A stretch of 64,000 nucleotides of DNA from Cristatella mucedo (lineage: Eukaryota > Bryozoa > Phylactolaemata > Cristatellidae). The position numbers and the translations under genes were made by a program. The stretch lies in assembly GCA_009760855.2 (NCBI GenBank), contig WPIO01000054.1:1487001-1551000 (forward strand), written 5' to 3'. The notes below the pieces were generated by a model. It made no database searches. It saw only the letters and a list, made by a program, of their open reading frames with translations, and had not been told where the DNA came from. Positions 12,188 through 24,060 of the stretch are shown piece by piece (the first letter of the stretch is position 1; each line of letters opens with the position of its first letter).

Positions 12188-14138
12188 AGAAAGGAACTAC
12201 AGTGTGCTAACGACAGCATGAGGAATTATCAGTATGCTGGTGATTGAGAAAACGAACAGGTCAAGGTGATTACTAAAGTACAAGCAAGGTCAGGCTTTTA
12301 TCGAACCTTCGCGTGAGAAAACTGGGGATGCCGATATATGCATGGGGAGACATCGGGTCTTTAATTTTTAACGAGAGATTGGAGGCGTCGGCCGATAATG
12401 TGCTAGTTATGCTATCTTAGCTTTGACTAAAGACGTAATTACCAGCCCGATAAGTGAGAGAGCAGTAGCAGCGCTCAAAGAGGTGGCAATTTCGTGCGTA
12501 TCGAATTTCCGTTCTTTACGATGGCACAGAAGAAATCTCATTGATTTATCGCTTCCTGCATTTTGACAGCAGGTTTTCACGTTGTTTTCGATGAGGGCAG
12601 GCTTGTTTTTGTGAACGTCGCGATGTCTGCTCGGCTTCATCTGTGGTTATGTCAGCAAGATCCCAACGCGATCCCAATGCAAGGCTTTGATCTTCGTGCC
12701 CCTGCTAGTCAGCCAGCTACATACGCTTAAGACAATGGCAGGATTTTTGAATAGGCACACCGTATATACCACTGGATTGGAATTTATATACTACTAAGCG
12801 TCGTAGCTTAATCGCTCGTGGCCTTTCGAAAGTCATGTGCTCTATGCTTCCCATCGTGCAACACTTACGGTGCAAAACGAATTTAAAGCAGAGATCATTA
12901 GATTTGAGGGCGATCAAGCCGGAAGTGAGCCGCATGAATCTAATACACCTGATAAATCGCAAGTGCAAACTCTTGCACAGCAGTGCCTAGAGGTTGCTCC
13001 AATTTGTGTAGATTGTCCTAATTGCTTTTCTTGTTCTTGAAACCATTTCAGCTATGGATTGAGAAATTACTTACACTAAGGGAACTCGCCCGTCTGCAGC
13101 AAACTGAAATACTGATGACGTTAACTAGTAAAAAGCCAAGGATTCAGAAGAAGCACCGCAGCCCAGCTCGATGCCATAATGGCTGTCGGTGATGAAGGCG
13201 AAGGTCAGAAAAATTCTAATCAAAAGCTGAAAATTCTCGGTAGCATTTTACGTTAAATCCAGATGAGACGGCGAAGGAGAGAGTAGAAAACCTACTGCTA
13301 GATGGTTATGCTAGGTTTCTGTTATTATTATTGGCAATGATCACCGAAATTTAAAGAGGGAAAGTAACGCTCGTGGTTGCTAAATGGCGTAGATTAATCC
13401 TCAGTTTGAGATTATTGGCGGTTCCTAAATTAGAAGCATTAGTAGCCAGATACGTCATAATCTACTGTTTAGACCAATTGAAATGAACATCAGAAGTGAT
13501 AGCGAGTCGGATGTATTGTGTTCCTTTTAACTAGGGAGTGGTACGCTATGACTTTTACTGCACACACGTGTTTCTTTGTGTTTTTGAAGTGTACCACAAT
13601 ACGTTTGAGACAGGTATTTGCTATTAAGGTGCATGTGTTCACGATCGCTGTTACTTTGAAAAAAGTGTTCACCGTGCGCGCACCTAGCGGTGTAGCAACC
13701 TAACAAAGACTACTGGCTCGCCCTGCTTCGAGGTACTAGCTTTACCAATATCCATCTGTCTCGCGACTGCAAACATTCGCACTCGTTGCTTGCCCTCTAA
13801 TGGCGGCTATGGACCTTTGTCCAGGAGCCGCCACAGCAAGTTCGTAGCTCTACAATACGTTAGTCACAGAGAGGCATTTGTGTACAGCCCTAGGCCATTG
13901 CATTTAACTCACTAGTTTAAAACCCAAAGTGCGGCTGACTACTCACTTGAAGTGGGGTTTGTGCACCAACTAATCCACAGATCATGACGCATCAGGTTCC
14001 TAAATACTATAGTTGAGAAAATTCTAGAAATCTTGAGCACTGTTGTGCGCCGATTTCCAAGGAGAATGCAAAAGTCTTAAAGATACAACTGCGTTATAAT
14101 AGGACGTCCAAAAAAGGCAGCAGTACGCCTCTACTTAC

Positions 14139-14384
14139 CTTGGCCTTCATCGCTAGAATGATTCTCAGTGTGATTATCCGCCTCATCAGCAATCGATGTA
14201 GAGATCCTTGCGTAGCCAATGACGCTAACAGTAGCCTCGACCGTGCCATCGTACGTACTTCCAACTGATGTACTTTTGGCCTGCTCTGTCCCAGCTTGGC
14301 TGGTCGAACTCTTTGTGGTCATTGCAGTCGATAGTGTGACCGCTGAAGTACCAGATACCGATGAACTGACCGGATTCTTTTGGC
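14139..14384 (-). CDS. Gene C exon 3: Ser/Thr-rich stalk module
   Basis: The exon has 82 codons and is phase 1-1. The acceptor is GTCTTTGTTAG and the donor GTAAGT after CAAG. The first two bases GC complete the PAN Cys codon. The sequence is rich in Ser/Thr/Ala, with SSSVSGTSAVTLSTAMTTKS, then STSVGSTYDGTVEATVSVIG, and ends with a sequon stretch NHTENHSSDE. It is a paralog of the three gene B stalk exons and of 5746-5991. A second reading frame is also open through part of the exon, but only the stalk frame is open in all five paralogs and continuous with both splice sites. Confidence 0.77.
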
Positions 14385-15771
14385 CTAACAAAGACATTGC
14401 TAGTATCCGTTTTGGCGAGGTTTCTCTCAGCGTTTGTCTGAGAACGGAAACTTTGCTGCCAATTTTCAAATAAATATACTTTAGTCCTTTTGTTAGTGCC
14501 CGCTACTAAGGAGTTTCCTAGTGCCCGCTTGGCAACATGATAGCACATTGTATTAAGACTAATAGATTAATTCAAAGGCTTGGGTTGGCGAGATGATGGC
14601 CTTACTTGGACGAACTGCGACCTTTGATAATAAGACTTCGACTGTGTTACCGGGTTGGTCAGCCTTAATCATTGGAAGGGAACCTCATAAATCCAGCTCT
14701 TGTGTAGAAATGTCGGCTCGTCACCGGTGAATGCAAGTTGTAGCTAGTCGTCTACCGGCCAGTGCGAAGGGCGCATACAGTAGATGAGAAGCCTCGGAGG
14801 GTAGAGCTTAAACGGGTGGGGGTGCGGTCGTAGCTTGAACCTTTCAAGGCGAAGTCGAATCTTGGTTTTCCAGCCAATCTCGTGGGCTGCGAACATCTTC
14901 TGCGCTGCCCACGTGCTTCCGGGGACTGAAGAGCTGACGACCTTAGATTCTTCCTGCGCCTCTCGTCTGTCGCTAGCTGTGATATACCGTGCAGCCATCT
15001 TGCCTGCGATATCTGGTAGTTGAACATCGGCCAGGCAAGCGGCAATCTTTTAAAGGCCGAATTAAAAAGCGGGCAAGATTTTAGAGAAAGATTTCCTTAA
15101 ATTGAAAGTGGATTTAAATGAGATAAAAAGTCATATAAAACCTAGCGATGAGAGCGATAAAAGCAGTTGCCTCTGTAGCTTGATTCTTCGAGCGCTCTGG
15201 TCCATGAAACTGTCGCGAGATCAAATAGATGGAACATTATTCATTCCGTGCTCGTCTTCTCACTGAACGTTTGAAATCATTTTGCAATATCGATTGCAAT
15301 ATAATTGCCCGATGCCTCGCATCGGGCAGCGCGGCTTCACCAGGGTCGGCAGACGCCAGCTAGCTGTGAGCCCCGTTATAGCGAGCCGCGTTATCTGCAC
15401 TCGAGCGACCTCTCGAAGCTGAGCCGCCTTTTAGAACCCACTCCGACTTAAACGGGCCGGATTCCAGAAGCTTCCGGGACGTGCGTGGTAGCGTGCACGT
15501 AACTAGCGAGCCAATTTGTATTCTGCGAATGAGCCTATTCACTTTTTAGAGTTAAGTGCTGCGTTTCCTTTTATTAGAGCATGTCTGCTCGTTCAGCAGG
15601 CGTAGATAATAGGCGGCCCTTCGTCGTCAGTCAGGTGACGTCTGGTGACTCGAACTTGCTATTCGGGCCACACCTTGGGTATATATTTAAGTTTTTAAAA
15701 GCTACTCATGTCTATTTTCGGCTCTCGATTTGCTGTTTTTTCCGCCCGCCAGCTTCTGCAAACTTTCTTAC

Positions 15772-16002
15772 ATGAGGCTTGAAATACCACGTCCGGACCG
15801 GATGTGACTGAAGTACTTGATGTATAGCATTGCTTTTCGCCGACGGCATATCGAACGAAATGGCATTGCGGAAAATTCCGAGAGCACATGTAACAGCAGT
15901 CGGCGAGCTTCCTTCGAAAATTGACGTAGTCTGTAGTGCTAATGCTCGAAACGGAATCATAATTCAAGAGGGCGGTAAAGTTGCATCGAAGTGGCGACGA
16001 CC
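15772..16002 (-). CDS. Gene C exon 2: PAN/apple-like domain
   Basis: The exon has 77 codons and is phase 1-1. The acceptor is TATTCGTTTCAG and the donor GTAAGA. It encodes the same Cys framework as gene B: CNFTALLNYD, DCCYMCS, NFPQCHFVRY, KQCY, and a final Cys split over the intron (T|GC). It is two codons shorter than the gene B exon, with the difference in the loop before DYVNF. The TSGPDVVFQAS segment before the last Cys is almost identical in B. It presumably serves the same disulfide-rich binding role. The flanking introns align with those around 44.7-45.0 kb. Confidence 0.8.
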
Positions 16003-16099
16003 CTGAAACGAATACAACGCGACGGGTGATTCTCAGCGCACGCATGAGTCCCGATGAGTCGCCGCACGGGCTCCGTGCAGCCAAAATGTTTCGGCTCGC

Positions 16100-16415
16100 T
16101 AGCTACGTCGTACCTTCCGTGGCCTGAGTCATAGGCAATTGACTACTTTGTAGACCCGCTTTCCACGCTCTCAGTTCGCCTGCTTGGTTTGATGTTTTCA
16201 CTTTATTCGGGTTTTGCGAATCGTATCGATGAAATGCGTTATTTTAAATGGAAAATGTGACCTGCTGAGGCCCAAGCAAGGGACCTCTCCATTCATCGGA
16301 GCATCCATGCATCGGTCCGGCATTAGGTGAAGCGCTATGGACTTTCGGTTAACGTTAAAACGAAAGGGACCAAAGATAATTGGCGTGAAACGACAATGAT
16401 CTCGCGATTGTGTCG
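16100..16415. other. Gene C intron 1, no feature seen
   Basis: Unique-looking DNA between the PAN acceptor and LINE-A. Confidence 0.45.
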
Positions 16416-16417
16416 CG

Positions 16418-17997
16418 ATTAGAACTTAAGCAACTACCGCCGAGTCTCCCTTCTACCATTCCTATCAAAGACACTGGAACGGGTCGTGGCAGACCAGCTG
16501 AACTCGTATATCGAAACCTCACACCTTGCTAGTAAGTTCCAGTCTGGCTTTAGAGCTAATCACTCCACAGAGTCAGCATTGCTTCGGGTATACAACGACC
16601 TACTTAGGAATGCAGACATGGGTAGAGTGTCTCTTCTTGTTTTGTTCGATCTTTCGGCAGCTTTTGATACCATCGATCACAAAGTACTTCTAGAGCGCCT
16701 CTCATCTCGCCTGGGCATCACTGGCACTGCTCTGCAGTGGTTCAGGTCCTATCTCAGTGGGAGACTCCAGAGTGTTGACGTGAATGGACAAAGATCATCT
16801 GAAGTACCTCTAAAATATGGAGTACCTCAGGGCTCTGTGCTAGGTCCGGTCCTTTTCACCGTTTATACTCTCCCTCTCGCTGATGTGATTGCCAAGCACA
16901 ATCTAGGCTTTCACTTCTATGCGGATGACACTCAGTTGTACCTTTGCTTTGATCCCTTCCAGCCTTCGAGCACCTCAAATTCTCTCAACTCACTTGCTGC
17001 ATGCATTTATGACATCCAATCATGGATGGCAGCAAATTTTCTAAAACTAAACGATGATAAAACTAACTAACTAGTTATGGGCAAACCTAGTGTTATTCAG
17101 AAATTGGAAAGGCTGACTTTCAAAATTGGCTCTGCCAGCATATCTCCAGTTGCATCAGCTCGAAATCTAGGTGTCATATTCCAAAGCGACCTCTCGTTAG
17201 ACGACCGCATCAGCTCCACAGTCAAATCAGCATATTTTCAGCTTCATAACATTGCTAAAATTAGGGCTTGTTTAGATAAGGATACCACGTCCAAGTTGGT
17301 CCATGCATTCGTGACATCTCGTCTCGACTTCTGCAACTCACTGCTTACTGGCCTACCAGCATGTGCGATCAGGCGATTGCAGCTGGTGCAAAACTCTGCA
17401 GCTAGGCTTGTCTGTCGTGAGCGTCGCAGTTGCCACATTACTCCACTTCTCGCCGACCTGCACTGGCTACCAGTCGAGCAACGGATTGACTTCAAGGTTT
17501 TGTCGCTCACTTTTAGGTCTCTTCATTCTATGGCTCCAGCCTATCTTTCAGATATACTAGCCCATCAGTCAAAGCATCGTACCACTCGCTTTTCGGAATC
17601 CAACAGTCTAGAAATACCTCGTACAAACCTTAAATCCTTTGGAGACCGTGCATTTAGCTCGTATGCTCCCACAGCCTGGAACTCCCTCCCGACCTGTATC
17701 AGAACATCCCTTGACCTGACCACATTTAAAAGAAACTTAAAAACATACCTATTTAGGACAGCATTTAGTGGGTCCTTGTGATTCGTCCTCGATGTGCTTA
17801 TGCGTGCTGACACTGTTCATGCTGCCACTAACCACATTTGCATGCTGACCCAGTGCATGTAACCCCTAACCATGTTATTCATTTTGTTTGTTTTTCAAGC
17901 ATGATTTTACTTACTATTCTATTGCGTATCACTTTGCAGCAAATGTAAAGCGCCTAGAAAGAGATTAAGTTCTCTGAGGGCGCTTTATCAAGTGCAA

Positions 17998-18027
<30 letters not shown>
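16418..18027 (+). mobile_element. LINE-A 5'-truncated copy with nearly intact reverse transcriptase
   Basis: The frame from 16486 to 17781 encodes an L2/CR1-group reverse transcriptase: SGFRANHSTESALLRVYND, LFDLSAAFDTIDH, GVPQGSVLGPVLF, FYADDTQLYL, then a thumb/C-terminal region ending FKRNLKTYLFRTAFSGSL. The frame is broken by one nonsense change only (AAC TAA where a related copy has AAC TTA, at 17068-17070). The 3' UTR ends with the GCGCCTAGAAAGAG tail, GAGGGCGCTTTATCAAGTGC and (ATT)n. The endonuclease part is missing. This is the best preserved LINE-A in the window. Confidence 0.88.
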
Positions 18028-18029
<2 letters not shown>

Positions 18030-18321
18030 CCGACTAGCGACTCGATCAGCTAGAGACCGTAATATCCCGCTAATGCACTTACGTTCTACTAAAACGGTCT
18101 GGAAAACATTGAGGAATGTGCAAATAGATCGTGCAAGAGCAAGCGTGCTGAGAAACGTGCGAATGGTATGTATTATTATTATTTTTATAAGATCACACCA
18201 GAGAAAGTCTGTAGGTACTTTCCAGCACCTTTATGACGGTGGTCTGTCCCATTTCTGAATCAGTGGTGGCTAATTACAATTATTAACACCATGGACAGGG
18301 GTGGGTCATACAATTCAGCCA

Positions 18322-18502
18322 TAACCTTGCATGCTGACCCTGTGCATGTCACCCCTAACCACATTATTAATTTTGTTTGTTTTTCAAGCACGATTTTACT
18401 TACCATTCAATTGCATTTCCCTTTGCAGCAAATGTAAAGCGCCTAGAAAGAGATTAAGTTCTCTGAGGGCGCTTTATCAAGTGCATTATTATTATTATTA
18501 TT
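18322..18502 (+). mobile_element. LINE-A 3' UTR fragment
   Basis: Runs from CTTGCATGCTGACCCTGTGC to the GCGCCTAGAAAG tail and (ATT)n, nearly identical to the same part of the 16.4-18.0 kb copy. Confidence 0.8.
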
Positions 18503-18744
18503 GTTATGAAATTTGTGTGCCATTATGTCTGCAGTCTTTACTTTAGCACGGCATCAATCAGCAAGAGTTGATTGTCTCAAAATGTCTAATTTCTATCCGC
18601 CTGACTTTTTGTTTAATATGAATCCCTGTTACTGTATATGAATCTATATATGCCTATTAATATATGCACGTGTATACATGTACTAGCTGTATATATATAT
18701 ATATATATATACATGCGTCTGCAGCTTTCTGATGTTTCGTATAC

Positions 18745-18815
18745 AGCATCTTGTAGTACCTAGACAGAGATTCGGTTTCGTGAGGGCACTATGCACGTGT
18801 ATTACTTTTATCATA
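18745..18815 (+). mobile_element. LINE-A/SINE-1 tail relic
   Basis: Degenerate match: GTACCTAGACAGAG, then GTGAGGGCACTATGCACGTG. Preceded by a (TA)n tract. Confidence 0.4.
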
Positions 18816-18829
18816 TACATATAAATATA

Positions 18830-21000
18830 CTGTCGCGCCTTGCTGGCCTTGGCTGAGTTTTAGCGCGAGCAAGAGCTGTTTGGCGGCGGGCTAGAACTCC
18901 TTTGTCCTGGGGCAGTGAGCCAGAGAGGAGCGCCAGCGCGGTTAGAGAGCAAGAGCTTAAGAGCGAGCCAGGAAGCTCGGAGACCAGCGGAGGCGATTCG
19001 TCCTTGAGAATTGGTCTGCTATCCACTAGAGCTGCTGATTGATGTTGGCTGGCCTGTCAACATTGGCCGCAATTCAGTCCACACAGAATCGTCTTGAACC
19101 TTTTCGGCATTCAAGCTTCACTGGGTCACCCATTCGGCGGCCGAGCGACGGTGTTAATTCCTTACTGCCGGCGGTGCCTAGCCCGTTACCAATAGGCTCT
19201 TGCTCAGCTAGGTATTTAACAGTCGAGAGACTCTCGCTCCGGGTCTTTTTTCGGCTCCTGCTCTCTCTTTCTCTCTCTCTTCGGCTTCGCTTCGACGCCG
19301 TCGGACTCGTTTCTTTGAAAGCGAGTGAGGAGAGCGGGCTGTTCTCCAGCGATTGACGGGACAGGACGAGACAGCGCCAGGAGGACTCGGTGGACTCAAC
19401 CGAATACGGTCGTTTCGCGCCAGAGCTAAATTTGTGTGTTTCTTTCATATTTTGAGTTCGCGAACGCACGTGGTCTCGGTATAGAGATCTACCGGTGCGA
19501 ACTAGGCGTAGTTGGTGTGGTGTGTGAAATATTTTGTTGGTTCAGGCTCCTCTGTTTATTTGAGTTGTTCTACCGAGAGACGAAGGTAGCCTAAGTGTGG
19601 AGGCGTATTTACCCCGAAAGAGTACTTGAGGTAGTATGTGAAGTATTCCTGCCATTAAAGTGGAAGCAGAGCCCTGTACCTTTGCTTTGATCCCTCCCAG
19701 CCTTCGAGCACCTCAAATTCTCTCAACTCACTTGCTGCATGTATTGATGACATCCGCACATGGATGGCAGCAAATTTTCTAAAACTTAACGATGATAAAA
19801 CCAACTTACTAGTTATGGGCAAACCCAGTGTGATCCATAGATTGGAAAGGCTGACTCTCAAAATTGGCTCTGCCAGCATATCTCCAGTTGAATCAGCTCG
19901 AAATCTAGGTGTCATGTTCCAAAGCGACCTCTCGTTAGACGACCACATCAGCTCCACAGTCAAATCAGCCTATTTTCAGCTTCATAACATTGCTAAAATT
20001 CGGGCTTGTTTAGATAAGGATACCAAGTCCAAGTTGGTCCATGCATTCGTGACATCTCGTCTCGACTTCTGCAACTCACTGCTCACTGGCCTACCAGCAT
20101 GTGCGATCAGGCGATTGCAGCTGGTGCAAAACTCTGCAGCTAGGCTTGTCTGTCGTGAGCGTCGCAGTTGCCACATTACTCCACTTCTCGCCGACCTGCA
20201 CTGGCTACCAGTCAAGCAACGCATTGACTTCAAGGTGTTGTCGCTCACTTTTAGGTCCCTTCATTCTATGGCTCCAGCCTATCTGTCAGATATACTACCC
20301 CATCAGGCCAAGCATCGTACCACCCGCTTTTCGGAATCCAACAGTCTAGAAATACCTCATACAAACCTTAAATCCTTTGGAGACCGTGCATTTAGTTCGT
20401 ATGCTCCCAAAGCCTGGAACTCCCTGTCGACCTGTGTCAGAACATCCCCTGAACTGACAACATTTAAAGGGAACTTAAAAACACACCTATTTAGGACAGC
20501 ATTTAGTGGGTCCCTGCGGTTCGTCCTTGATGTGCTTGTGCGTGCTGACACTGTGCATCCTGCCACTAACCACATTTGCATGCTGACCCTGTACATGTCA
20601 CCCCTAACCTTGTTATTCATTTTGTTTGTTTATCAAGCATGATATTACTCACCGTTCAATTGCATTTCGCTTTGCAGCAAATGTAAAGCGCCTAGAGAGA
20701 GATTGAGTTCTCCGAGGGCGCTTTATCAAGTGAATTATTATTATTTTAGTTCTCCGGTTAGGGTCTAGGCTCCGGTTGGGGCTCGTCTCATTCGGGTCGT
20801 TCCCCACAATAGACGAAGGTAGCCTAAGTGCACAGACGTATTCCCTCCGCATGCGTGCTGTTGAGAGCGTGTGAGAGTGTGAGGACAAAACTAAGCTAGA
20901 CGCGCAGCGACTTTGTTCGCTTGCGAATAAAGCTCAGTAAAATCTCCAATCGTGTGTCTCGCTCACCAATTCATGCCGCGAACTCACGACCCCCTTTAGT
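18830..21000 (+). other. Possible LTR-like repeat interrupted by LINE-A
   Basis: DNA on both sides of the LINE-A at 19670-20745 looks like parts of one repeat: a TATTTAA box with CT-rich leader (19.21-19.29 kb), and AATAAAGCTCAGTAAAATC near 20.93 kb resembling an LTR polyadenylation region. Direct repeats AGACGAAGGTAGCCTAAGTG occur on both sides. Ends, target duplication and internal genes were not found, so this stays speculative. Confidence 0.25.
19670..20745 (+). mobile_element. LINE-A 5'-truncated copy
   Basis: Begins within the RT after YADDT (LCFDPSQPSS) and stays open from 19764 to 20642 through the C-terminal end, then the family 3' UTR and (ATT)n. It has CTT/TTA codons where the 17-kb copy has a stop. 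On both sides is host-like DNA sharing a ~42-bp direct repeat (AGACGAAGGTAGCCTAAGTG at 19580 and 20811), so the element interrupts an older repeat. Confidence 0.85.
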
Positions 21001-21179
21001 ATCGGTAATTAGGTCAGCGCCAGAAACGCTCGTTTCGTGGCGGCCTGCTAATTGCGCGTAGGCGCGCACCGAACTGCATTAGGCGGTAGGTTACGCCGCA
21101 GGCAAGCGGCAGGTCAAGCCTACTCCGCCGAGCCTTTGGCGTTACAATACGCACACGCTAGAACTAATGCTCTCCCTGA

Positions 21180-21770
21180 TGCAGAAACCTGAGAGCACCA
21201 GAACAAACTCTGCATCGCATCATAGCAAACGTGGACTTGTACCGTGCCGCGAGAAACACCAGGCCGTCTGGGTGCTTAGCAAGAATTAAGACCTACTGAC
21301 ATGACGTGGACTTAAACAATCGCACTCGCTCAAAACTCAAAAAGCTCAAAAGGTCAAACGCACCAAAAGGAGAGACGCGAGCGAACTCTCAAACGTACTC
21401 TTAACAGGGCTGATGTATGAACAAGTCGCCATTGAAAGGAACAGGAAGAGAAGCAAAATAAGAGACGACGCTGACTTAGAATCCAGATGTCTGCCAAAGC
21501 TCAGAAACGCTGGGCTCAGCGAACTCCGCTCCTCGCTGTCGCGGCTACTACTTCCGGTACTTTTGCTGCTCGCTGTCGCGGCTACTACTTACCGTACTTC
21601 CGCTGCTTGATATCGCGGCTCCTACTTTCAGTAGCAATCGGAGAGCTAGACTCTAGGCTCGACGAAGGATTTAACTTAGAGAGCAAAATAAGCCACAGAA
21701 AATTGGTTTTTAGCCAAAGAAGTACTCGCGAAATTCGTTAGCCTGCACGCGCAGCTGTGTGTATCTTGCA
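21180..21770. repeat. Gene C intron 1 segment duplicated in gene B, with short tandem repeat
   Basis: Aligns with 46490-47110 (CCGTCTGGGTGCTTAG versus CCTTCTGGGGGCTTAG; shared tandem unit CTCGCTGTCGCGGCTACTAC). The tandem part at 21530-21645 has about three units of 37 bp. Confidence 0.65.
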
Positions 21771-22206
21771 GCACCCTCTCGCGGACACTAGCTTCGTCTT
21801 GTCGCGCCGGCGGGTACTTTCTTCTGTAGCTCATGAGCGCCTATTGATCCTGAAAGCTTCTGACGACGTTACGGCTCTAAAGTACAGTGCGTCACCTCGG
21901 CGACAGATGGGCGTCGATGGCCGCGTTGTGTGATCGGCGCGCGGTTTTCGCACGGGGCAAATCGGCTGACGAAACCGAGGCGTCCGCAATTTATTTTTCG
22001 CCGAGCTCGGCCTCGTTAACAGGAAAAGTTGAGACGCACGCATAACTACAGCTGTTGACAGTCTCGTACCGGCCACGGTTTGGTTGCATTAGTTGCACAC
22101 GGCTTTCAAGCAGCAGCGACCGATTCAGATTCAGACACCCTCTTTTCCTCTTTTGTCGTTACCGTCGCGCGCGACGGCATTGACTCAAGAAAAGCAAGCA
22201 ACCAAA

Positions 22207-22242
<36 letters not shown>

Positions 22243-22609
22243 AGAAAAACTTGAATAGCATAAAAATCAATCAGCACTGTAAGCATTGAGCATTTAGCAA
22301 TTAGCATTAAGGTGCTTGATGAAATCGGGAGAGAATCAAATAGGGAGAGAGAAAAATACGCGATTAGCAAATAATTAGCTTTGTTTGCTCAAAAATCAAT
22401 TAGCACTGTAAATCAATTAGCACCGTCTCCGTTTCTGTCTCTCTCCGTCTCACATGACACAGAGGCAGTGACGCGGAGTTAGCCGAGTGGGCGGACCACG
22501 TGATCGTGGCTGAGTGGTTGGACGGGGACTCGTCGTTTTCGCCGCCGCTGTCGCCGCCGCCGCTGCTGGAAGCGCAGGTGGACTGTATGCGGGAGCCTGG
22601 AGTTTGCAT

Positions 22610-22700
22610 AAGTTAATACAAACACACACATATACATATACATATATACTTATAAATTCATATAATGTGTATACAGTATACATACATACATACACACACG

Positions 22701-22735
<35 letters not shown>

Positions 22736-22758
22736 ATATATACATACAATACACACAC

Positions 22759-22799
<41 letters not shown>

Positions 22800-22835
22800 A
22801 CACACACGTATATATATATATATTGTATAGGAATT
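22610..22835. repeat. (TA)n and (CACACGTATATA)n microsatellite
   Basis: Alternating TATATA blocks separated by CACACACG or CATACATACA. Apparent Tyr-Ile ORFs here are not coding. Confidence 0.9.
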
Positions 22836-22842
22836 ATATGAA

Positions 22843-22985
22843 CATAATAATAATAATAATAATAATGATGCACTTGATAAAGCGCCCTCAGAGAACTCAA
22901 TCTCTTTCTAGGCACTTTACATTTGCGGCAAAGGTGAATGCAATTGAATGGTGAGTAATATCCTGCTTGATAAACAAACAAAAAG
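22843..22985 (-). mobile_element. LINE-A 3' tail
   Basis: (AAT)n, then GCACTTGATAAAGCGCCCTC and the hairpin tail, through ATGCAATTGAATGGTGAG. Flanked on both sides by (TA)n/(CACGTATA)n microsatellite. Confidence 0.75.
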
Positions 22986-23301
22986 TATACATATATATAT
23001 ATATATATTTAGTAAAAAGTATATATATATATATATATATATATTTGGCTAGGGCGCGAGAAACGAAAGCCTGAACTTTGCTCCTCAAAATTTGTGCTGC
23101 GGCATTTGAACGGCGGAAGTCGCTGCTCGCCCGCTCCGCTGTGCGCGCGGAGCAGAGGAAGCCGCGTCGCTGAACAGAGCCCGCGCGCCCAGGAGCCCGT
23201 GCGGCGACGGAGGGGGCGGGGCTGGCTAGTGGGTCGCAGCGAGCGGGCGCGGCCAGCTGCGAACGCATCGGGGCTGCTGGGTGCACGCGCGCGCGCATTA
23301 C

Positions 23302-23380
23302 CTGCCGCCGACAAGGACCACAGTAGCGCGAACCAGACGGGCCACGCCGCCGCTGCCGCCGCTTCGCTGCGTGCGTGCAT
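23302..23380 (-). CDS. Gene C exon 1: signal peptide
   Basis: ATG at 23378-23380 (complement), 26 codons plus one base, then a GTAATG donor (phase 1). The peptide begins MHARSEAAAAAAW and continues with a hydrophobic core WFALLWSLSAA, a clear secretory signal. Length, donor and most residues match exon 1 of gene B (48609-48687). DNA upstream of the ATG also aligns between the two genes, including the stretch GGCGAACTGAG and a GCACGCGCGT end. It sits 2.4 kb beyond the stop codon of gene B on the same strand, so the array is head to tail. The next exon is the PAN exon at 15772-16002, leaving a 7.3-kb first intron. Confidence 0.78.
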
Positions 23381-23399
23381 CTTTGCCGCGTCCGAGCGC

Positions 23400-24060
23400 A
23401 GCTCTCGAGTGGAGCTCTCGAGCGCGGGCGAACTGAGGAGGCTGACGAGCGAGCACGCGCGTGGATGACGAATCGTCTTCGAGGAGCCCGCCCTCCAGAT
23501 CGATTTCAAGGCCGCAACGCTCGAGGTCGCGGATCGAGCGAGTGCGATGCCGAGTCTACGATGGGCGGTGCCGTCTGTCGTCTGCCATCGCCTCCCAAGA
23601 GTCTCGCGCCGTTGTGGCGGCGCGGCGGCGATCTGGGACCCGCCGCGCCTCGTCCTTCAAGTTTCTGCTATCTTTTGTTTTCTATTCTAATCGCGAGGAC
23701 GGGCTCACAAGAGGGGCGTGACCTCATTGACCTTCTCTCTCTCAAGGTGACTAAAACCTCGCCGCCAGCGGAGCCCGCCAGTGGCGGAAGTCGCACAGCG
23801 GAAGCCAAACGGTGGCGCCTTCTGTCGTCTGCCATCGCCTCCCGAGGGTCACGTGCATTCAGAGCGGCGACGGCGGCGCTGCGAAATCCGCTGCGCCTCG
23901 TTCTTCAAGTTTCGGCTCGATGTCTTTGTTTTCCATTCGAATCGCGAGAACGGGCTCACAAAAAGGGGCGTGACCTCATTGACCGTCTCTCGCTCTCAAG
24001 GTGATTGCAGCTTAGCCGCCAGCCTAGCGGAGCGGGCCGCTGGCGGAAGCCACACAGTTA
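23400..24060. repeat. Upstream region of gene C with a 247-bp tandem duplication
   Basis: Two copies of a ~245-bp unit (about 23566-23810 and 23813-24056) share CTGTCGTCTGCCATCGCCTC, TCGCGAGRACGGGCTCACA and GGGGCGTGACCTCATTGACC. The unit begins about 190 bases upstream of the gene C start codon in GC-rich DNA. A similar segment appears at 63890-63940. Confidence 0.65.

Larger units (their letters stand above)
8360..16100. repeat. Segmental duplication, gene C block 2 (interrupted by LINE-B)
   Basis: Counterpart of block 1, split by LINE-B at 8709-12187. It carries a stalk exon and the PAN exon about 1.4 kb apart, as in the 43.1-45.0 kb block of gene B. Its 12580-12850 part matches 38315-38570 and its 13515-13690 part matches 38585-38740. 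Confidence 0.7.

Noticed and set aside
14385-14437. Upstream acceptor (TTCTCAG then ACAAACG) for stalk exons, also at 40317, 43409 and 35760
   Set aside because: Conserved as intron homology, but using it gives inconsistent phases (0 or 2) among copies. The downstream TTTGTAG acceptor gives phase 1 in all five.
22450-22981. Tyr/Ile/Val/Cys-rich frames of 107-146 residues
   Set aside because: Translation of (TA)n/(CA)n microsatellite.
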